Origin: Arthrobacter sp. 31Y
GTDB lineage: Bacteria; Actinomycetota; Actinomycetes; Actinomycetales; Micrococcaceae
Direction: 5' to 3'
Assembly (NCBI RefSeq): GCF_000526335.1
Contig: NZ_JAFW01000001.1
Coordinates: 4,908,073-4,972,072 of the forward strand
Length of the DNA stretch: 64,000 bases
A program made the position numbers and the translations under genes. Numbering within the stretch: the first letter of the stretch is position 1; each line of letters begins with the position of its first letter. Shown in pieces: positions 45,722 to 55,165 of the stretch. Under the pieces are notes generated by a model. The model was not told where the DNA came from and did no database searches. It saw only the letters and a program-made list of their open reading frames with translations.

Positions 45722-46486
45722 TTAGTTCCACTTGAACCATCGGATGGCCGCGGCGCCGGCCAGAATGGTCCACAGCAGGAGGACTAGAACGGCGGGGAAA
45801 GGAACGATGCCCAGCAGGAAGGCGTCCCTCAGTGCTTGGCCCAAGGCCCCGGAGGGAAGGAAATGGACGATGCCCTGAAGCAAGGAGGGCAATCGATCGG
45901 ACGGAACAACGATGCCGCCCAAGGCCCCCAGGAGGATCCATAGCAGGTTGGTGATCGCCAAGGTAGCTTCCGGGCGCACAGTACCGGCCACCAGCAAACC
46001 CAAGGCAGTAAAGGCGGCAGCGCCGAGAACCAACAGCCCGAGCCCAGGAAGCCATGCCTCCAACCGCGGTTGCCACCCCAGCAGGCCCGCAACTGCGCCC
46101 ACCACCAGTACCTGAAGAAACAGGACTACCAGCACGGCGAGGATCTTGCCCGCGATGAGTCCGCCCCGGCCAAGGGGAGTAGTGGAAAGGAAGCGGAGAA
46201 CTCCGTATCGGCGATCAAAACCGGTAGCTATTCCCTGGCCGGTAAAGGCTGTGGACATGGCGCACAGCGCCAGAATCCCAGGTGTGGCGACGTCGACGCG
46301 GGATCCGCCGAGACCGTCAAGCAATGGAGTCACGGTCAAGCCCACGAGTGCCATCAAGGGCAGGACGACAGCGAGGATGAGTTGCTCACCATTGCGCAGC
46401 ATGGTGATGGTCTCGTAGCGGCCCTGCTGCATGATCCGGCGCGGCAGCGAAGCTGGTCCGGCGTTGGGGGAAAGAAGCTTGCTCAT
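45722..46486 (-). CDS. ABC-2 type transporter permease
   Basis: A 254-residue integral membrane subunit with six hydrophobic stretches of the ABC-2 exporter type. It overlaps its ATPase gene by 4 bp (ATGA) and precedes ctaA, the arrangement I recall for mycobacterial Rv1458c-Rv1457c-Rv1456c. The cargo is unknown; the linkage to heme A and iron-sulfur genes hints at a role in cytochrome or heme homeostasis. Confidence 0.88.
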   Translation of the reverse strand: MSKLLSPNAGPASLPRRIMQQGRYETITMLRNGEQLILAVVLPLMALVGLTVTPLLDGLGGSRVDVATPGILALCAMSTAFTGQGIATGFDRRYGVLRFLSTTPLGRGGLIAGKILAVLVVLFLQVLVVGAVAGLLGWQPRLEAWLPGLGLLVLGAAAFTALGLLVAGTVRPEATLAITNLLWILLGALGGIVVPSDRLPSLLQGIVHFLPSGALGQALRDAFLLGIVPFPAVLVLLLWTILAGAAAIRWFKWN

Positions 46487-47448
46487 CGGAGGTCCCTTCC
46501 GGAAATGTCCAGGAACACGTCTTCCAAGCTACGGGCTTCCAACCGCAGCGAGGCAGGCATGATGTTTCGTTCAGCCCACCACGCCGTCAGTGATGCAAGG
46601 TCTTTTGGTGTGATCGCGCCTGTGATGGAGTAGCTTCCGGAGCGTGTCTCGGTCAGCTGGAGGCCGGGCGTCAGGGCGCCGGCAAAGTCCAGTCCGCCCG
46701 GTGCGTCGAAGTAGAGCGTCCTGTCAGTTATGGCAGAGTCCGCGGCGTGATCATGCTGGAGCAGCTGGGCCACCGTTCCCTCAACCACGTTGTGACCGCC
46801 GTCGATGATGTAGACGTAGTCCGCCAGACGCTCCGCGTCATCCATCAGGTGGGTTGTCAGGACGATGCCCATCCCGGCGTCCCTGAGTTCGGCAATGAGA
46901 TCGAAAACCATCTGCCGGGACTGTGGGTCCAAGCCGGCGCTGGGTTCGTCGAGGAACAGGATTTCAGGATTGCCCACCAGTGCTGCCGCCAGAGCCAGCC
47001 GCTGCTTTTGGCCACCGGAAAGACGGCGCACGCTGGTCCGGCTGAACTGGTTGATTCCCAGCCGTTCCACCAAGGCGTCGACGTTCATTGGCCTTTGGTA
47101 CATGCCGGCGACGTGCCGCAACAAGGGGATGGGACGGGCCGACGGCGGGAGGCCGCCGTCCTGGAGCATCACACCTACGCGCGACCTCAAGTCGGCACCG
47201 GCCGTATCCGGGTCTGCGCCAAGCAGGGAGATACTGCCTCCCGTCCGCTTCTGCAAGCCCTGGGCGCATTCCAGTGTGGTTGTTTTACCCGCACCATTTG
47301 CCCCCAGTAATGCAGTCACCTGGCCGCGTTCGGCCACGAGGGACAGTCCGCTGACCACCCTGAGCATTTTGCCGTCAAGGGAGGCCAGGGGGCCTACATC
47401 CTTAACGAGTCCGTCTATGGTGAGGACTGGGGAATCGGGGGATCGCAC
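46483..47448 (-). CDS. ABC transporter ATP-binding protein
   Basis: A 321-residue nucleotide-binding subunit of an ABC-2 exporter. Walker A is GANGAGKTT (about 49-57), the signature is RLSGGQKQRLALA, and Walker B is EILFLDEPSAGLDP. About 90 residues follow the ATPase domain, as in DrrA/CcmA-like proteins. The GTG at 47448 is placed by a TAGAAT element 6 nt upstream. The gene is divergent from sufR with a 100-bp shared promoter region. Confidence 0.92.
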   Translation of the reverse strand: MRSPDSPVLTIDGLVKDVGPLASLDGKMLRVVSGLSLVAERGQVTALLGANGAGKTTTLECAQGLQKRTGGSISLLGADPDTAGADLRSRVGVMLQDGGLPPSARPIPLLRHVAGMYQRPMNVDALVERLGINQFSRTSVRRLSGGQKQRLALAAALVGNPEILFLDEPSAGLDPQSRQMVFDLIAELRDAGMGIVLTTHLMDDAERLADYVYIIDGGHNVVEGTVAQLLQHDHAADSAITDRTLYFDAPGGLDFAGALTPGLQLTETRSGSYSITGAITPKDLASLTAWWAERNIMPASLRLEARSLEDVFLDISGRDLR

Positions 47449-47454
47449 CAGAGT

Positions 47455-47460
47455 ATTCTA
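47455..47460 (-). promoter_or_regulatory. -10 element TAGAAT of ABC-ctaA operon
   Basis: On the minus strand TAGAAT ends 6 nt before the GTG of the ATPase gene, predicting a leaderless transcript. Confidence 0.5.
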
Positions 47461-47493
47461 CGGGAAGTAGTACGGTCACAGTTGGCGGCTTGC

Positions 47494-47512
47494 CTAGGTC
47501 AGCCTCGCCTTA
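47494..47512. promoter_or_regulatory. DtxR/IdeR-like iron box, sufR/ABC intergenic
   Basis: The 19-nt sequence CTAGGTCAGCCTCGCCTTA matches about 13 positions of the palindromic iron-box consensus TTAGGTTAGGCTAACCTAA, with both half-site cores (TAGGT, GCCT) kept. It lies between the divergent ABC-ctaA and suf promoters and could respond to iron for both. Confidence 0.45.
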
Positions 47513-47548
47513 CTGGATGCATGAAACAAATTACGACATGATTGTGTT

Positions 47549-48379
47549 GTGTATTCCATGAGCAGTCCACCATCCATGCCCTCAACACGGCATGCTGCAG
47601 CGGCAGAGGCCTTAGGTGCCCCGCCTGCGCTGCCGGACGCGGATGACCGCACCAGGGACCGGGTCCTGAGCGCCGTTCTTGAGAACGGTCCGGTGAGCGC
47701 CGCGGAACTCGGCGATCTCCTCGGCTTCACACCGGCTGCAGTCCGCCGCCACCTTGACCACTTGGAGCGCAACGGCGTGATCGAAGTCAAGCGTGTGGCC
47801 AAGGCCGGTTCCGGCGCGGGACGTCCTGCACGCCGCTATGTCCTGAGCTCCCAAGGGCAGTCCACTCTTGGCGATGATTATCTGAATATTGCCAGCTCGG
47901 CGCTACACCGCCTCCAGGAACTCGCTGGCCTGGACGCAGTCCGTGAATATGCGGAGGAACGCTTCTCCGACATGGAAAGGCGCTACGCGCCCGAGGTCGA
48001 GGCCGCCGGAGAGGACATTACTGCCCGTGCCATGGCACTTTCCAAGGCCCTCAGCCGGGATCGTTTCGTTGCTTCAGCCCATTCCATTGAGGCCAAGGCC
48101 CCGTTGCCCGCCGCGCTGTCCAGCGTCCAGCTTTGCCAGGGTCACTGCCCAATTCAGCGGTTGGCTGCGGAGTTCCCGGTGTTTTGCGATACCGAGACCA
48201 AGGTTTTCTCCCGTCTGGTAGGCGTCGATGTCCGGCGCCTTTCCACGCTCGCGCAGGGCGGACACGTTTGCACCACCCACATACCTACCGGGCGCCCGGC
48301 TGCCACGGCATCTCCGGATACCGCAGAGCAGTCCGGGAGTCCGTACCAGGAATCAAACAACCAGCAAGAAAGGCCGTGA
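47549..48379 (+). CDS. sufR: SufR-type iron-sulfur repressor
   Basis: Transcriptional repressor of the suf operon, with an Fe-S cluster as sensor. The 276 residues have an N-terminal winged helix ([28 protein letters not shown], about 49-76), a wing with GRPARRY and a C-terminal sensory domain with cysteines at 196, 200, 213 and 241 (LCQGHC, VFCD, HVCTTH). GTG 47549 has CATGAT 6 nt upstream; ATG 47558 is the alternative. The stop TGA overlaps the sufB ATG, so repressor and scaffold are coupled. Confidence 0.93.
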   Translation: MYSMSSPPSMPSTRHAAAAEALGAPPALPDADDRTRDRVLSAVLENGPVSAAELGDLLGFTPAAVRRHLDHLERNGVIEVKRVAKAGSGAGRPARRYVLSSQGQSTLGDDYLNIASSALHRLQELAGLDAVREYAEERFSDMERRYAPEVEAAGEDITARAMALSKALSRDRFVASAHSIEAKAPLPAALSSVQLCQGHCPIQRLAAEFPVFCDTETKVFSRLVGVDVRRLSTLAQGGHVCTTHIPTGRPAATASPDTAEQSGSPYQESNNQQERP

Positions 48380-49842
48380 TGACGGACCAAATAGCAGAGA
48401 AAGCGGTAGCCGAAGGCACTGTGATCTCGGAGATTCTGGAAAAGAATCCCGAACTGCACGGTATCGGAAACTACGAGTACGGCTGGGCCGACAAGAACGA
48501 CGTAGGCGCAAATGCCCGTCGTGGCCTCAACGAGGAGGTCGTCCGCGATATCTCCTCGAAGAAGAACGAGCCCCAATGGATGCTCGATCTGCGGCTTAAG
48601 GGCCTGAAGTACTTCGACCGCAAGCCCATGCCTACCTGGGGTGCAGACCTCTCAGGCATCGACTTCGACAACATCAAATACTTTGTGCGTTCCACTGAGA
48701 AGCAGGCTGCAACGTGGGAAGACCTTCCGGAGGACATCCGGAACACTTACGAAAAGCTGGGCATCCCCGAAGCTGAGCGCAGCCGCCTCGTCTCGGGCGT
48801 CGCAGCCCAGTACGAGTCCGAGGTTGTCTACCACCAGATCCGTGAGGACCTGGAAGCCCAGGGCGTCATCTTCCTGGATACTGACACGGCACTGCGCGAG
48901 CACCCGGAGATCTTCCAGGAGTACTTCGGCACCATCATTCCCGTGGGCGACAACAAGTTCGCTTCATTGAACACGGCTGTATGGTCCGGCGGTTCGTTCG
49001 TGTATGTGCCCAAGGGCGTCCACGTGGACATCCCGCTGCAGGCTTACTTCCGTATCAACACGGAGAACATGGGCCAGTTCGAGCGCACGTTGATCATTGC
49101 CGATGAGGACTCTTACGTTCACTACATCGAAGGCTGCACGGCTCCGATCTACACCTCGGATTCCCTGCACTCGGCCGTTGTGGAGATCATCGTGAAGAAG
49201 GGCGCCCGCGTCCGCTACACCACCATCCAGAACTGGTCCACTAACGTGTACAACCTGGTCACCAAGCGCGCCATCTGCGAAGAGGGCGCCACCATGGAGT
49301 GGATCGATGGCAACATCGGCTCCAAGGTGACCATGAAGTACCCGGCCGTCTACCTGGTTGGCGAGCACGCCAAGGGTGAGACCTTGTCCATCGCCTTCGC
49401 CGGCGAGGGCCAGCACCAGGACACCGGCTCCAAGATGGTGCACATTGCACCGAACACCAAGAGCTCCATCATTTCCAAGTCCGTGGCCCGCGGCGGCGGC
49501 CGTGCCGCTTACCGTGGCTTGGTCCAGGTACGCGAAGGCGCCAAGCATTCGGCCAACACGGTCCGTTGCGACGCCCTTCTGGTGGACACTATTTCCCGCT
49601 CGGACACGTACCCGTACATCGACATCCGCGAGGACGACGTTGTCATGGGCCACGAGGCCACCGTTTCCCGCGTCAGCGAAGAGCAACTCTTCTATCTGAT
49701 GTCCCGCGGCATGCCTGAAGACGAGGCCATGGCCATGATCGTGCGCGGCTTCATTGAGCCGATCGCCCGTGAACTGCCCATGGAATACGCCCTTGAGCTG
49801 AACCGCTTGATTGAACTGCAGATGGAAGGGTCCGTCGGTTAA
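48379..49842 (+). CDS. sufB: Fe-S cluster assembly protein SufB
   Basis: Core scaffold of the SufBCD complex on which clusters are built. The 487 residues form the right-handed beta-helix fold with the C-terminal helical block [29 protein letters not shown]. Conserved cysteines include the one in IEGCTAPIY and in [12 protein letters not shown] 48379 overlaps the sufR stop; a long frame extension upstream has no family similarity. Codon usage is strongly optimised. Confidence 0.98.
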   Translation: MTDQIAEKAVAEGTVISEILEKNPELHGIGNYEYGWADKNDVGANARRGLNEEVVRDISSKKNEPQWMLDLRLKGLKYFDRKPMPTWGADLSGIDFDNIKYFVRSTEKQAATWEDLPEDIRNTYEKLGIPEAERSRLVSGVAAQYESEVVYHQIREDLEAQGVIFLDTDTALREHPEIFQEYFGTIIPVGDNKFASLNTAVWSGGSFVYVPKGVHVDIPLQAYFRINTENMGQFERTLIIADEDSYVHYIEGCTAPIYTSDSLHSAVVEIIVKKGARVRYTTIQNWSTNVYNLVTKRAICEEGATMEWIDGNIGSKVTMKYPAVYLVGEHAKGETLSIAFAGEGQHQDTGSKMVHIAPNTKSSIISKSVARGGGRAAYRGLVQVREGAKHSANTVRCDALLVDTISRSDTYPYIDIREDDVVMGHEATVSRVSEEQLFYLMSRGMPEDEAMAMIVRGFIEPIARELPMEYALELNRLIELQMEGSVG

Positions 49843-49844
49843 CA

Positions 49845-51158
49845 ATGACTGATATCACTACTGAAAAGGCGCGCATCGGCGCGCCCTCGGCCCAGCCGTT
49901 TATCAACGGCTTCACCGAGGAAGGCGAGAACCTTTCGCCCGTCAACACAGGAACGAACACCAGCACGACGTCGGAACAGCCTTCGGCGGGTCCGCTCGGC
50001 GGCGCTTCGGCCAAGAGCCACTCACATGGCGGCGGCGTAGGCATCCCGGACAGCTCCCGTGCTGGCCGTCTCACCTCGTACAGGCTGGCGGACTTCAAGC
50101 CGTTGAACGGCCTTGAGGAAGACTGGCGCTTCACCCCGCTGAAGCGCCTGCGTGGCCTTCACACTGACGTCCTCAACGGCGCAGCCCCGACTGTCAGCGT
50201 CACTGCACCGGCCGGCGTCGTTGTTGAAACCGTTGGCCGCGATGACCAGCGAATCGGCCAGGCGGCCATCCCGGAGGACCTTGTGTCTGCCAACGCCTGG
50301 GAGAACTTCGCCGAGGCCACGGTGGTTACCGTACCCGCTGAGTTGCAGGCCGAGAGTGAAGTTTCTGTTCTGATCACCGGCGCCGGCGAGGCACCGTCTG
50401 CGCAGCACATCGTGATCGTGGCAGAACGCTTCTCCAAAGCCGTTGTGGTTCTGGATCACCAGGGCTCCGCAGTTGTCTCCGAGAACGTGGAGATCATTGT
50501 TGAAGACGGTGCTGAACTCACCGTTGTCTCCTTGCAGGAATGGGCAGACAACGCAGTCCACGCGTCATCGCAGCAGGCGAAGATCGGCCGCGATGCCAAG
50601 TTCAAGCACATTGTGGTCAGCCTTGGCGGCGACCTCGTGCGTGTCACGCCGTCCACGCGTTTTACCGCTCCTGGCGCCGACGTCGAGATGTTCGGCCTGT
50701 ACTTTGCCGACGCCGGTCAGCACCTTGAGCAGCGCCTGTTCGTTGACCACGCTGTGGCCAACTGCAAGTCGCGCGTTCTTTACAAGGGCGCCCTTCAGGG
50801 CCGCAACGCCCACAGCGTGTGGGTCGGCGACGTCCTGATCCGTAAGGAAGCAGAAGGCACGGATACGTACGAGGCCAACCGCAACCTGGTGCTTACTGAC
50901 GGTGCCCGCGCAGATTCCGTTCCCAACCTCGAAATCGAAACCGGTTTGATCGAGGGTGCCGGCCACGCCAGCGCCACCGGACGTTTCGATGACGAGCACC
51001 TCTTCTACCTCATGGCCCGTGGCATCCCCGAGAAGGTTGCCCGCCGTCTGGTGGTCCGAGGCTTCCTGAACGAGATCATCCAGCAGATCAAGGTCCCGGC
51101 AATCGAAGATCGCCTGACCGCCGCTGTTGAGCGCGAACTCGCCGCGACCGACAACTAA
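49845..51158 (+). CDS. sufD: Fe-S cluster assembly protein SufD
   Basis: SufB paralogue and partner in the SufBC2D scaffold. The 437 residues have a low-complexity N-terminal 60 residues (Gly/Ser/Thr-rich), the beta-helix core, and the C-terminal block DEHLFYLMARGIPEKVARRLVVRGFLNEI. The conserved His in NAHSVWVGD, implicated in iron entry, is present. The ATG is 2 bp after the sufB stop. Confidence 0.97.
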   Translation: MTDITTEKARIGAPSAQPFINGFTEEGENLSPVNTGTNTSTTSEQPSAGPLGGASAKSHSHGGGVGIPDSSRAGRLTSYRLADFKPLNGLEEDWRFTPLKRLRGLHTDVLNGAAPTVSVTAPAGVVVETVGRDDQRIGQAAIPEDLVSANAWENFAEATVVTVPAELQAESEVSVLITGAGEAPSAQHIVIVAERFSKAVVVLDHQGSAVVSENVEIIVEDGAELTVVSLQEWADNAVHASSQQAKIGRDAKFKHIVVSLGGDLVRVTPSTRFTAPGADVEMFGLYFADAGQHLEQRLFVDHAVANCKSRVLYKGALQGRNAHSVWVGDVLIRKEAEGTDTYEANRNLVLTDGARADSVPNLEIETGLIEGAGHASATGRFDDEHLFYLMARGIPEKVARRLVVRGFLNEIIQQIKVPAIEDRLTAAVERELAATDN

Positions 51159-51179
51159 GACAGGCCAGGCAGGACAACA

Positions 51180-51536
51180 ATGAGTGAAGAAACCAAGGGC
51201 GAACTGGTATGCAACGCCAATGACATCCAGGTCAAGCAGGCGCTGCGCGTCCTGATCGATGACTACCCCGTAGCCATTGTTAAGGACTCGATGGGTGATA
51301 TCCACGCCATCGCCGATACCTGCTCGCACGCGGACATCTCGTTGTCCGAGGGCGAGGTTGAAGGCTGCGCGATCGAGTGCTGGGGACATGGTTCCCAGTT
51401 CGACCTCCGCAGCGGACAGCCCCTCCAGCTGCCTGCTTATGACCCCGTCCCGGTTTTCGCCGTCACCATCGACGGGGACGACGTTTACGTGGACGTGACC
51501 AACGTTGTGAACGGCGCGTCGGTAGATCACTACTGA
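51180..51536 (+). CDS. Rieske-type [2Fe-2S] ferredoxin in suf operon
   Basis: A 118-residue soluble Rieske protein: ligands are Cys48/His50 (DTCSHAD) and Cys67/His70 (ECWGHGSQFD), the NirD/dioxygenase-ferredoxin spacing. It has no signal peptide or membrane anchor, so it is cytoplasmic. It lies between sufD and sufC, 21 bp after sufD, where many actinobacteria have no gene. A role in supplying electrons for cluster or persulfide reduction is plausible but inferred from position. Confidence 0.93.
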   Translation: MSEETKGELVCNANDIQVKQALRVLIDDYPVAIVKDSMGDIHAIADTCSHADISLSEGEVEGCAIECWGHGSQFDLRSGQPLQLPAYDPVPVFAVTIDGDDVYVDVTNVVNGASVDHY

Positions 51537-51579
51537 GCGCCCAGTACCGCCAGACTTACGAACGGAAAGAAAGAAGAGC

Positions 51580-52365
51580 ATGTCAACTCTTGAAATCAAG
51601 GACCTGCACGTCAGCATCGAGACGGAGCAGGGAACCAAGGAGATCCTGAAGGGCGTCAGCCTCACCATCAAGACCGGTGAAACGCACGCCATCATGGGTC
51701 CCAACGGCTCCGGCAAGTCCACCCTCGCCTCCACCATCGCTGGCCACCCGCGCTACACCGTCACCAGCGGCACCATCACGCTGGACGGCGAAGATGTGCT
51801 GGAAATGAGCGTCGACGAACGCGCCCGTGCAGGCGTCTTCCTGGCCATGCAGTACCCGGTGGAAGTTCCCGGCGTCACCATGACCAACTTCCTGCGCACC
51901 GCCAAGACCGCAATCGACGGCGAAGCACCTGCGCTGCGTACGTGGACCAAGGACGTCAAGGCCGCTATGCAGCAGCTGCGTATCGACGCTGACTTCGCAC
52001 AGCGCAACGTCAACGAGGGCTTCTCCGGTGGTGAGAAGAAGCGTGTTGAAATCCTTCAGCTCGAACTCTTCAAGCCGAGGTTCGCCATCCTGGACGAGAC
52101 CGACTCCGGCCTTGACGTCGATGCTTTGAAGGTTGTCTCCGAGGGCGTCAACCGCGCCCACGAAGAGGGCAACATGGGCACCTTGCTCATCACTCACTAC
52201 ACGCGCATCCTGCGCTACATCAAGCCTGACTTCGTACACGTGTTCGTTGACGGCAAGGTTGTTGAAGAGGGCGGCCCGGAGCTTGCAGACCGTCTTGAGG
52301 ACGAAGGCTACGACCGCTACGCTCCAGGCGCCGGCGTTGCCGTTGCTCCTGCAGTGCAGGCCTAG
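51580..52365 (+). CDS. sufC: Fe-S cluster assembly ATPase SufC
   Basis: ABC-type ATPase of the SufBCD complex. The 261 residues have Walker A GPNGSGKST (40-48), signature FSGGEKKRVEILQ, Walker B FAILDETDSGLD (Asp in place of the usual Pro after Glu-Thr, typical of SufC), and the switch His in LLITHYTRIL. GAAAGAAAG precedes the ATG. It follows the Rieske gene by 43 bp. Confidence 0.98.
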   Translation: MSTLEIKDLHVSIETEQGTKEILKGVSLTIKTGETHAIMGPNGSGKSTLASTIAGHPRYTVTSGTITLDGEDVLEMSVDERARAGVFLAMQYPVEVPGVTMTNFLRTAKTAIDGEAPALRTWTKDVKAAMQQLRIDADFAQRNVNEGFSGGEKKRVEILQLELFKPRFAILDETDSGLDVDALKVVSEGVNRAHEEGNMGTLLITHYTRILRYIKPDFVHVFVDGKVVEEGGPELADRLEDEGYDRYAPGAGVAVAPAVQA

Positions 52366-52378
52366 TTAGGATCGTTCC

Positions 52379-52711
52379 ATGACCGAAATCAACACGGCGC
52401 GAACCAGCCTCGAGGACGTCGAGGAAGCGCTCAAGGACGTCATTGACCCGGAACTCGGGGTCAACATTGTGGACTTGGGCCTTCTTTACGGACTCAAGTA
52501 CTCCGACGACGACGGCGCGCTCCTGATCGACATGACACTGACCACAGCGGCTTGCCCGCTGACGGACGTGCTTGAAGAGCAGGTGGGCAAGTCCCTCGAC
52601 GGAGTGGTTGATGAGTGGCGCCTGAACTGGGTATGGATGCCGCCATGGGGTCCCGAGCGGATCACCGATGACGGCAAGGACCAGATGAGGGCCCTCGGCT
52701 TCAACATCTGA
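52379..52711 (+). CDS. sufT: SufT, MIP18-type (DUF59) Fe-S maturation protein
   Basis: A 110-residue DUF59/MIP18 domain protein. The signature DPELGVNIVDLGLLYGL and TTAACPLTDVLEEQV, with the reactive Cys, are present. SufT aids Fe-S protein maturation in Gram-positives. It follows sufC by 13 bp and is the last gene of the operon; the cysteine desulfurase sufS and scaffold sufU that usually lie between sufC and sufT are missing here. Confidence 0.95.
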   Translation: MTEINTARTSLEDVEEALKDVIDPELGVNIVDLGLLYGLKYSDDDGALLIDMTLTTAACPLTDVLEEQVGKSLDGVVDEWRLNWVWMPPWGPERITDDGKDQMRALGFNI

Positions 52712-52737
52712 TCAGTAGCATTGACCCGCTCAGCGGG

Positions 52738-52778
52738 AAAGGAAGGGTTCCGGGTACAGCACCCGGAACCCTTCCTTT
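52738..52778. terminator. suf operon terminator, 18-bp stem
   Basis: Arms 52738-52755 and 52761-52778 are perfectly complementary with a 5-nt loop and continue into T residues; A residues at the left give partial bidirectionality toward the convergent metallopeptidase gene. Confidence 0.9.
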
Positions 52779-52806
52779 TTTGTAGCGTTTTTTGTAGCGT
52801 CTCGCC

Positions 52807-53712
52807 CTAGGGCGCAGCCACGCCGAAGGTGTCGCATTTGTTGATGTCGCCCGTGGTGTATCCCTGATAGAACCATTTCTGCCGCTGAGCGCTGGAGCCG
52901 TGCGTCCATGATTCTGGCGATACCCGTCCGGTTGCAGCTTGCTGGATCCGGTCATCACCAACGGCGGATGCGGCAGAGAGTGCATCCTGCAGGTCCTGTT
53001 CCGTGAGCGGATCGAGGAAGGGCTTGCCGCTGGCGTCGGTCTGTGTTGTCGCGTGGCGGACCCACAGGCCGGCATAGCAGTCGGCTTGCAGTTCCACGCG
53101 GACTGCTCCAGACTCCGGCCCTTGGGGATCTTGCTGCGCCTGGTCCAGGCTTCCCAAGATGTTCTGTACGTGGTGACCGAATTCGTGGGCCACTACATAC
53201 TCCTGGGCCAACGGGCCGCCGGAGGAACCAAACCGGGTCACCAGTTCATCGAAAAAGCCGGGGTCGAAATAGGCTTTGACATCTGCCGGGCAGTAGAAGG
53301 GTCCTACTGCTGTGGTTGCAGGGCCGCAGCCGGTATTGGTCGCGGAATCGAAGATCACCGTTCCAGGACGGGAGTACTTCACGTTGTACTGGGCAAGGTA
53401 GTCAGGCCAGAAAGCATTGAGGCTGTTCACCGTGCCGGTGATCCGGCAGTCCAGCCGTTTGTCTGCGTCGGCTCCGGTCTGGCATTCCTGAACGCCTCCG
53501 GCTCCGGCACTGCCACCATCGACGGTGGGTGGCTGGCCGCCGCCCCCGGTCAGGTCCCCGAGGATGTTGGGATTGATACCGAAGAGTGCCAGCAGCAGCA
53601 CCACGATGCCGCCGCCAATGCCACCACCGATCTTGGTGCCGCGGCCCATACCACCGCCACGTCGGTCTTCCACTTGCGAGGGGTCAAGCTGCGCGCCGTC
53701 ATTGAAACTCAT
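52807..53712 (-). CDS. YpfJ/KPN_02809-type neutral zinc metallopeptidase
   Basis: A 301-residue membrane-anchored protease: a short cytoplasmic N-terminus with basic and Gly residues, one transmembrane segment (about 31-46), a Gly/Pro linker, then an extracytoplasmic zincin domain with HEFGHH (176-181) and the downstream Glu in RVELQADCYAGLW as third ligand. Paired cysteines (CQTG, LDCR, GCGP, YCPA) fit disulfides outside the cell. The ATG has TATTCT 6 nt upstream on the minus strand. Substrate unknown. Confidence 0.92.
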   Translation of the reverse strand: MSFNDGAQLDPSQVEDRRGGGMGRGTKIGGGIGGGIVVLLLALFGINPNILGDLTGGGGQPPTVDGGSAGAGGVQECQTGADADKRLDCRITGTVNSLNAFWPDYLAQYNVKYSRPGTVIFDSATNTGCGPATTAVGPFYCPADVKAYFDPGFFDELVTRFGSSGGPLAQEYVVAHEFGHHVQNILGSLDQAQQDPQGPESGAVRVELQADCYAGLWVRHATTQTDASGKPFLDPLTEQDLQDALSAASAVGDDRIQQAATGRVSPESWTHGSSAQRQKWFYQGYTTGDINKCDTFGVAAP

Positions 53713-53718
53713 ACAGTC

Positions 53719-53766
53719 AGAATAGACGTCACTTTTGGTGCCTGGTGCCGGACACTGCCGTAAAAT
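53719..53766. promoter_or_regulatory. Back-to-back leaderless promoters
   Basis: Minus-strand TATTCT (53719-53724) ends 6 nt before the metallopeptidase ATG; plus-strand TAAAAT (53761-53766) ends 7 nt before the acyl-CoA ligase ATG. The whole divergent spacer is only 61 bp. Confidence 0.5.
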
Positions 53767-53773
53767 TGTTTGG

Positions 53774-55165
53774 ATGCCTTTCCTGGATAAACTTCAGCTC
53801 TGGGCCGATGAGCGCCCCCACGACACCGCCGTCGTTGTGGGCAGCAGCCGGCTCACCTGGGCGGGACTTCGCGATGCCGCAGCGGGCCTTGTTGGGGTCG
53901 CCGCTGCCACCACGGTCCTGGCCGAGCCAAATTCTGTTCGCTTCGTGGAGCGCTATGCGGCCGCGGTTGCGGGGGAACGTCGTTGTGCCGTTCTGGACCC
54001 GGAGTGGCCTGCCCCGATGATCGAAGAGGTTACCTCACGCATCCTCGGGACCGTTACGCCAGCCGAGGCCGAACTGGTGGACGGGGACCCGTCAAGCACC
54101 TTCCTGGTGGGCCTCACCTCCGGAACTACGTCGGTCCCCAAGGCCTTCACCAGGTCCCGCCGTTCCTGGCAGGTTTCTTTTGATGCGTCCATCGGTTTTT
54201 TTGGTCTCTCACAGGATGACCGGACCCTCGCACCCGGCCCCCTGTCGGCCAGCCTGAACCTGTACGCCCTCTCGGAGTGCCTGTATGCCGGTGCAGCGTT
54301 TCACACCCTTGAAGCCTTCGACGTCGGCGCAGCCCATGCTTCCATCAGTCACGACGGCATCACCCGTCTGGTCCTGGCGCCCACTGCTCTTAGGTTGCTG
54401 AGCGAGCGGGGACTGGCAGGGGACATTGATGCTTCCGGCATCCGCAGCATTATCTGTGCCGGTTCCAAGTTGGACGCCAGGACGTTGGAAGCAGCTCGGC
54501 GGTGGGCACCCCGTGCGGCCATCTTCGAGTATTACGGTGCCTCGGAGTTGAGTTTCGTTTCCGGTACCCGCCTCGCCGCCGGCGAACCGTTGGACGCCGG
54601 TGGCACCAGCATCGGGTTGCCTTTCCCGGGGGTTGAACTGACCATCCTCGACGACGCCGGCAGTCCCATCCCGGACGGGGAGCACGGGAATATCAGTGTC
54701 CGTAGCGGGATGGTCAGCAACGGCTACCTGTGGGGCGACGACGGTCAGGCCCTGAGGTGCCTTGATGGGTGGTACACCGTGGGGGACCAGGGCTTTTTGG
54801 AGAACGGCACCCTACACATCCTTGGCCGGCGCTCGGACATGATCATCACCTCGGGAAAGAACGTCTACCCGCATGAGGTTGAGCTGGCAGTCGCTTCCGT
54901 GCCGGGTGTTGATGGTGCGGTTGCTGCCGGAGTGCCGGATGACATCCGCGGTCACAAGGTGATCGCCGGCGTCGTTCCTGCCTGTGGTGCTATCACTGCC
55001 ACCCAGCTCCGAACGGGCCTGGATGGCCTGCTGGCGCGGGACAAATGGCCGTTGCAGTATTACGTGTTGTCAGAGCTGCCCATGACGGACCGTGGCAAGG
55101 TCAGCAGAAAGGTTCTCCTGGACTGGATCAAGAACCAAGACCCCCGGGCGCGAGCCCTTGGATAG
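53774..55165 (+). CDS. AMP-forming acyl-CoA ligase, YhfT-like
   Basis: A 463-residue ANL-family ligase that would activate a carboxylic acid to its CoA thioester. The P-loop reads LTSGTTSVPKA (114-124), then EYYGASELSFVS, WYTVGDQGF, the hinge LGRRSDMIITSGKNVYPHEVE, and the C-terminal catalytic Lys in TDRGKVSRK. It is about 50-80 residues shorter than typical fatty-acyl ligases. ATG 53774 is chosen by the -10 element 7 nt upstream. With the next thiolase gene and bioY-M-N it recalls B. subtilis yhfS-yhfT-yhfU, so a substrate tied to biotin is possible. Confidence 0.88.
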   Translation: MPFLDKLQLWADERPHDTAVVVGSSRLTWAGLRDAAAGLVGVAAATTVLAEPNSVRFVERYAAAVAGERRCAVLDPEWPAPMIEEVTSRILGTVTPAEAELVDGDPSSTFLVGLTSGTTSVPKAFTRSRRSWQVSFDASIGFFGLSQDDRTLAPGPLSASLNLYALSECLYAGAAFHTLEAFDVGAAHASISHDGITRLVLAPTALRLLSERGLAGDIDASGIRSIICAGSKLDARTLEAARRWAPRAAIFEYYGASELSFVSGTRLAAGEPLDAGGTSIGLPFPGVELTILDDAGSPIPDGEHGNISVRSGMVSNGYLWGDDGQALRCLDGWYTVGDQGFLENGTLHILGRRSDMIITSGKNVYPHEVELAVASVPGVDGAVAAGVPDDIRGHKVIAGVVPACGAITATQLRTGLDGLLARDKWPLQYYVLSELPMTDRGKVSRKVLLDWIKNQDPRARALG

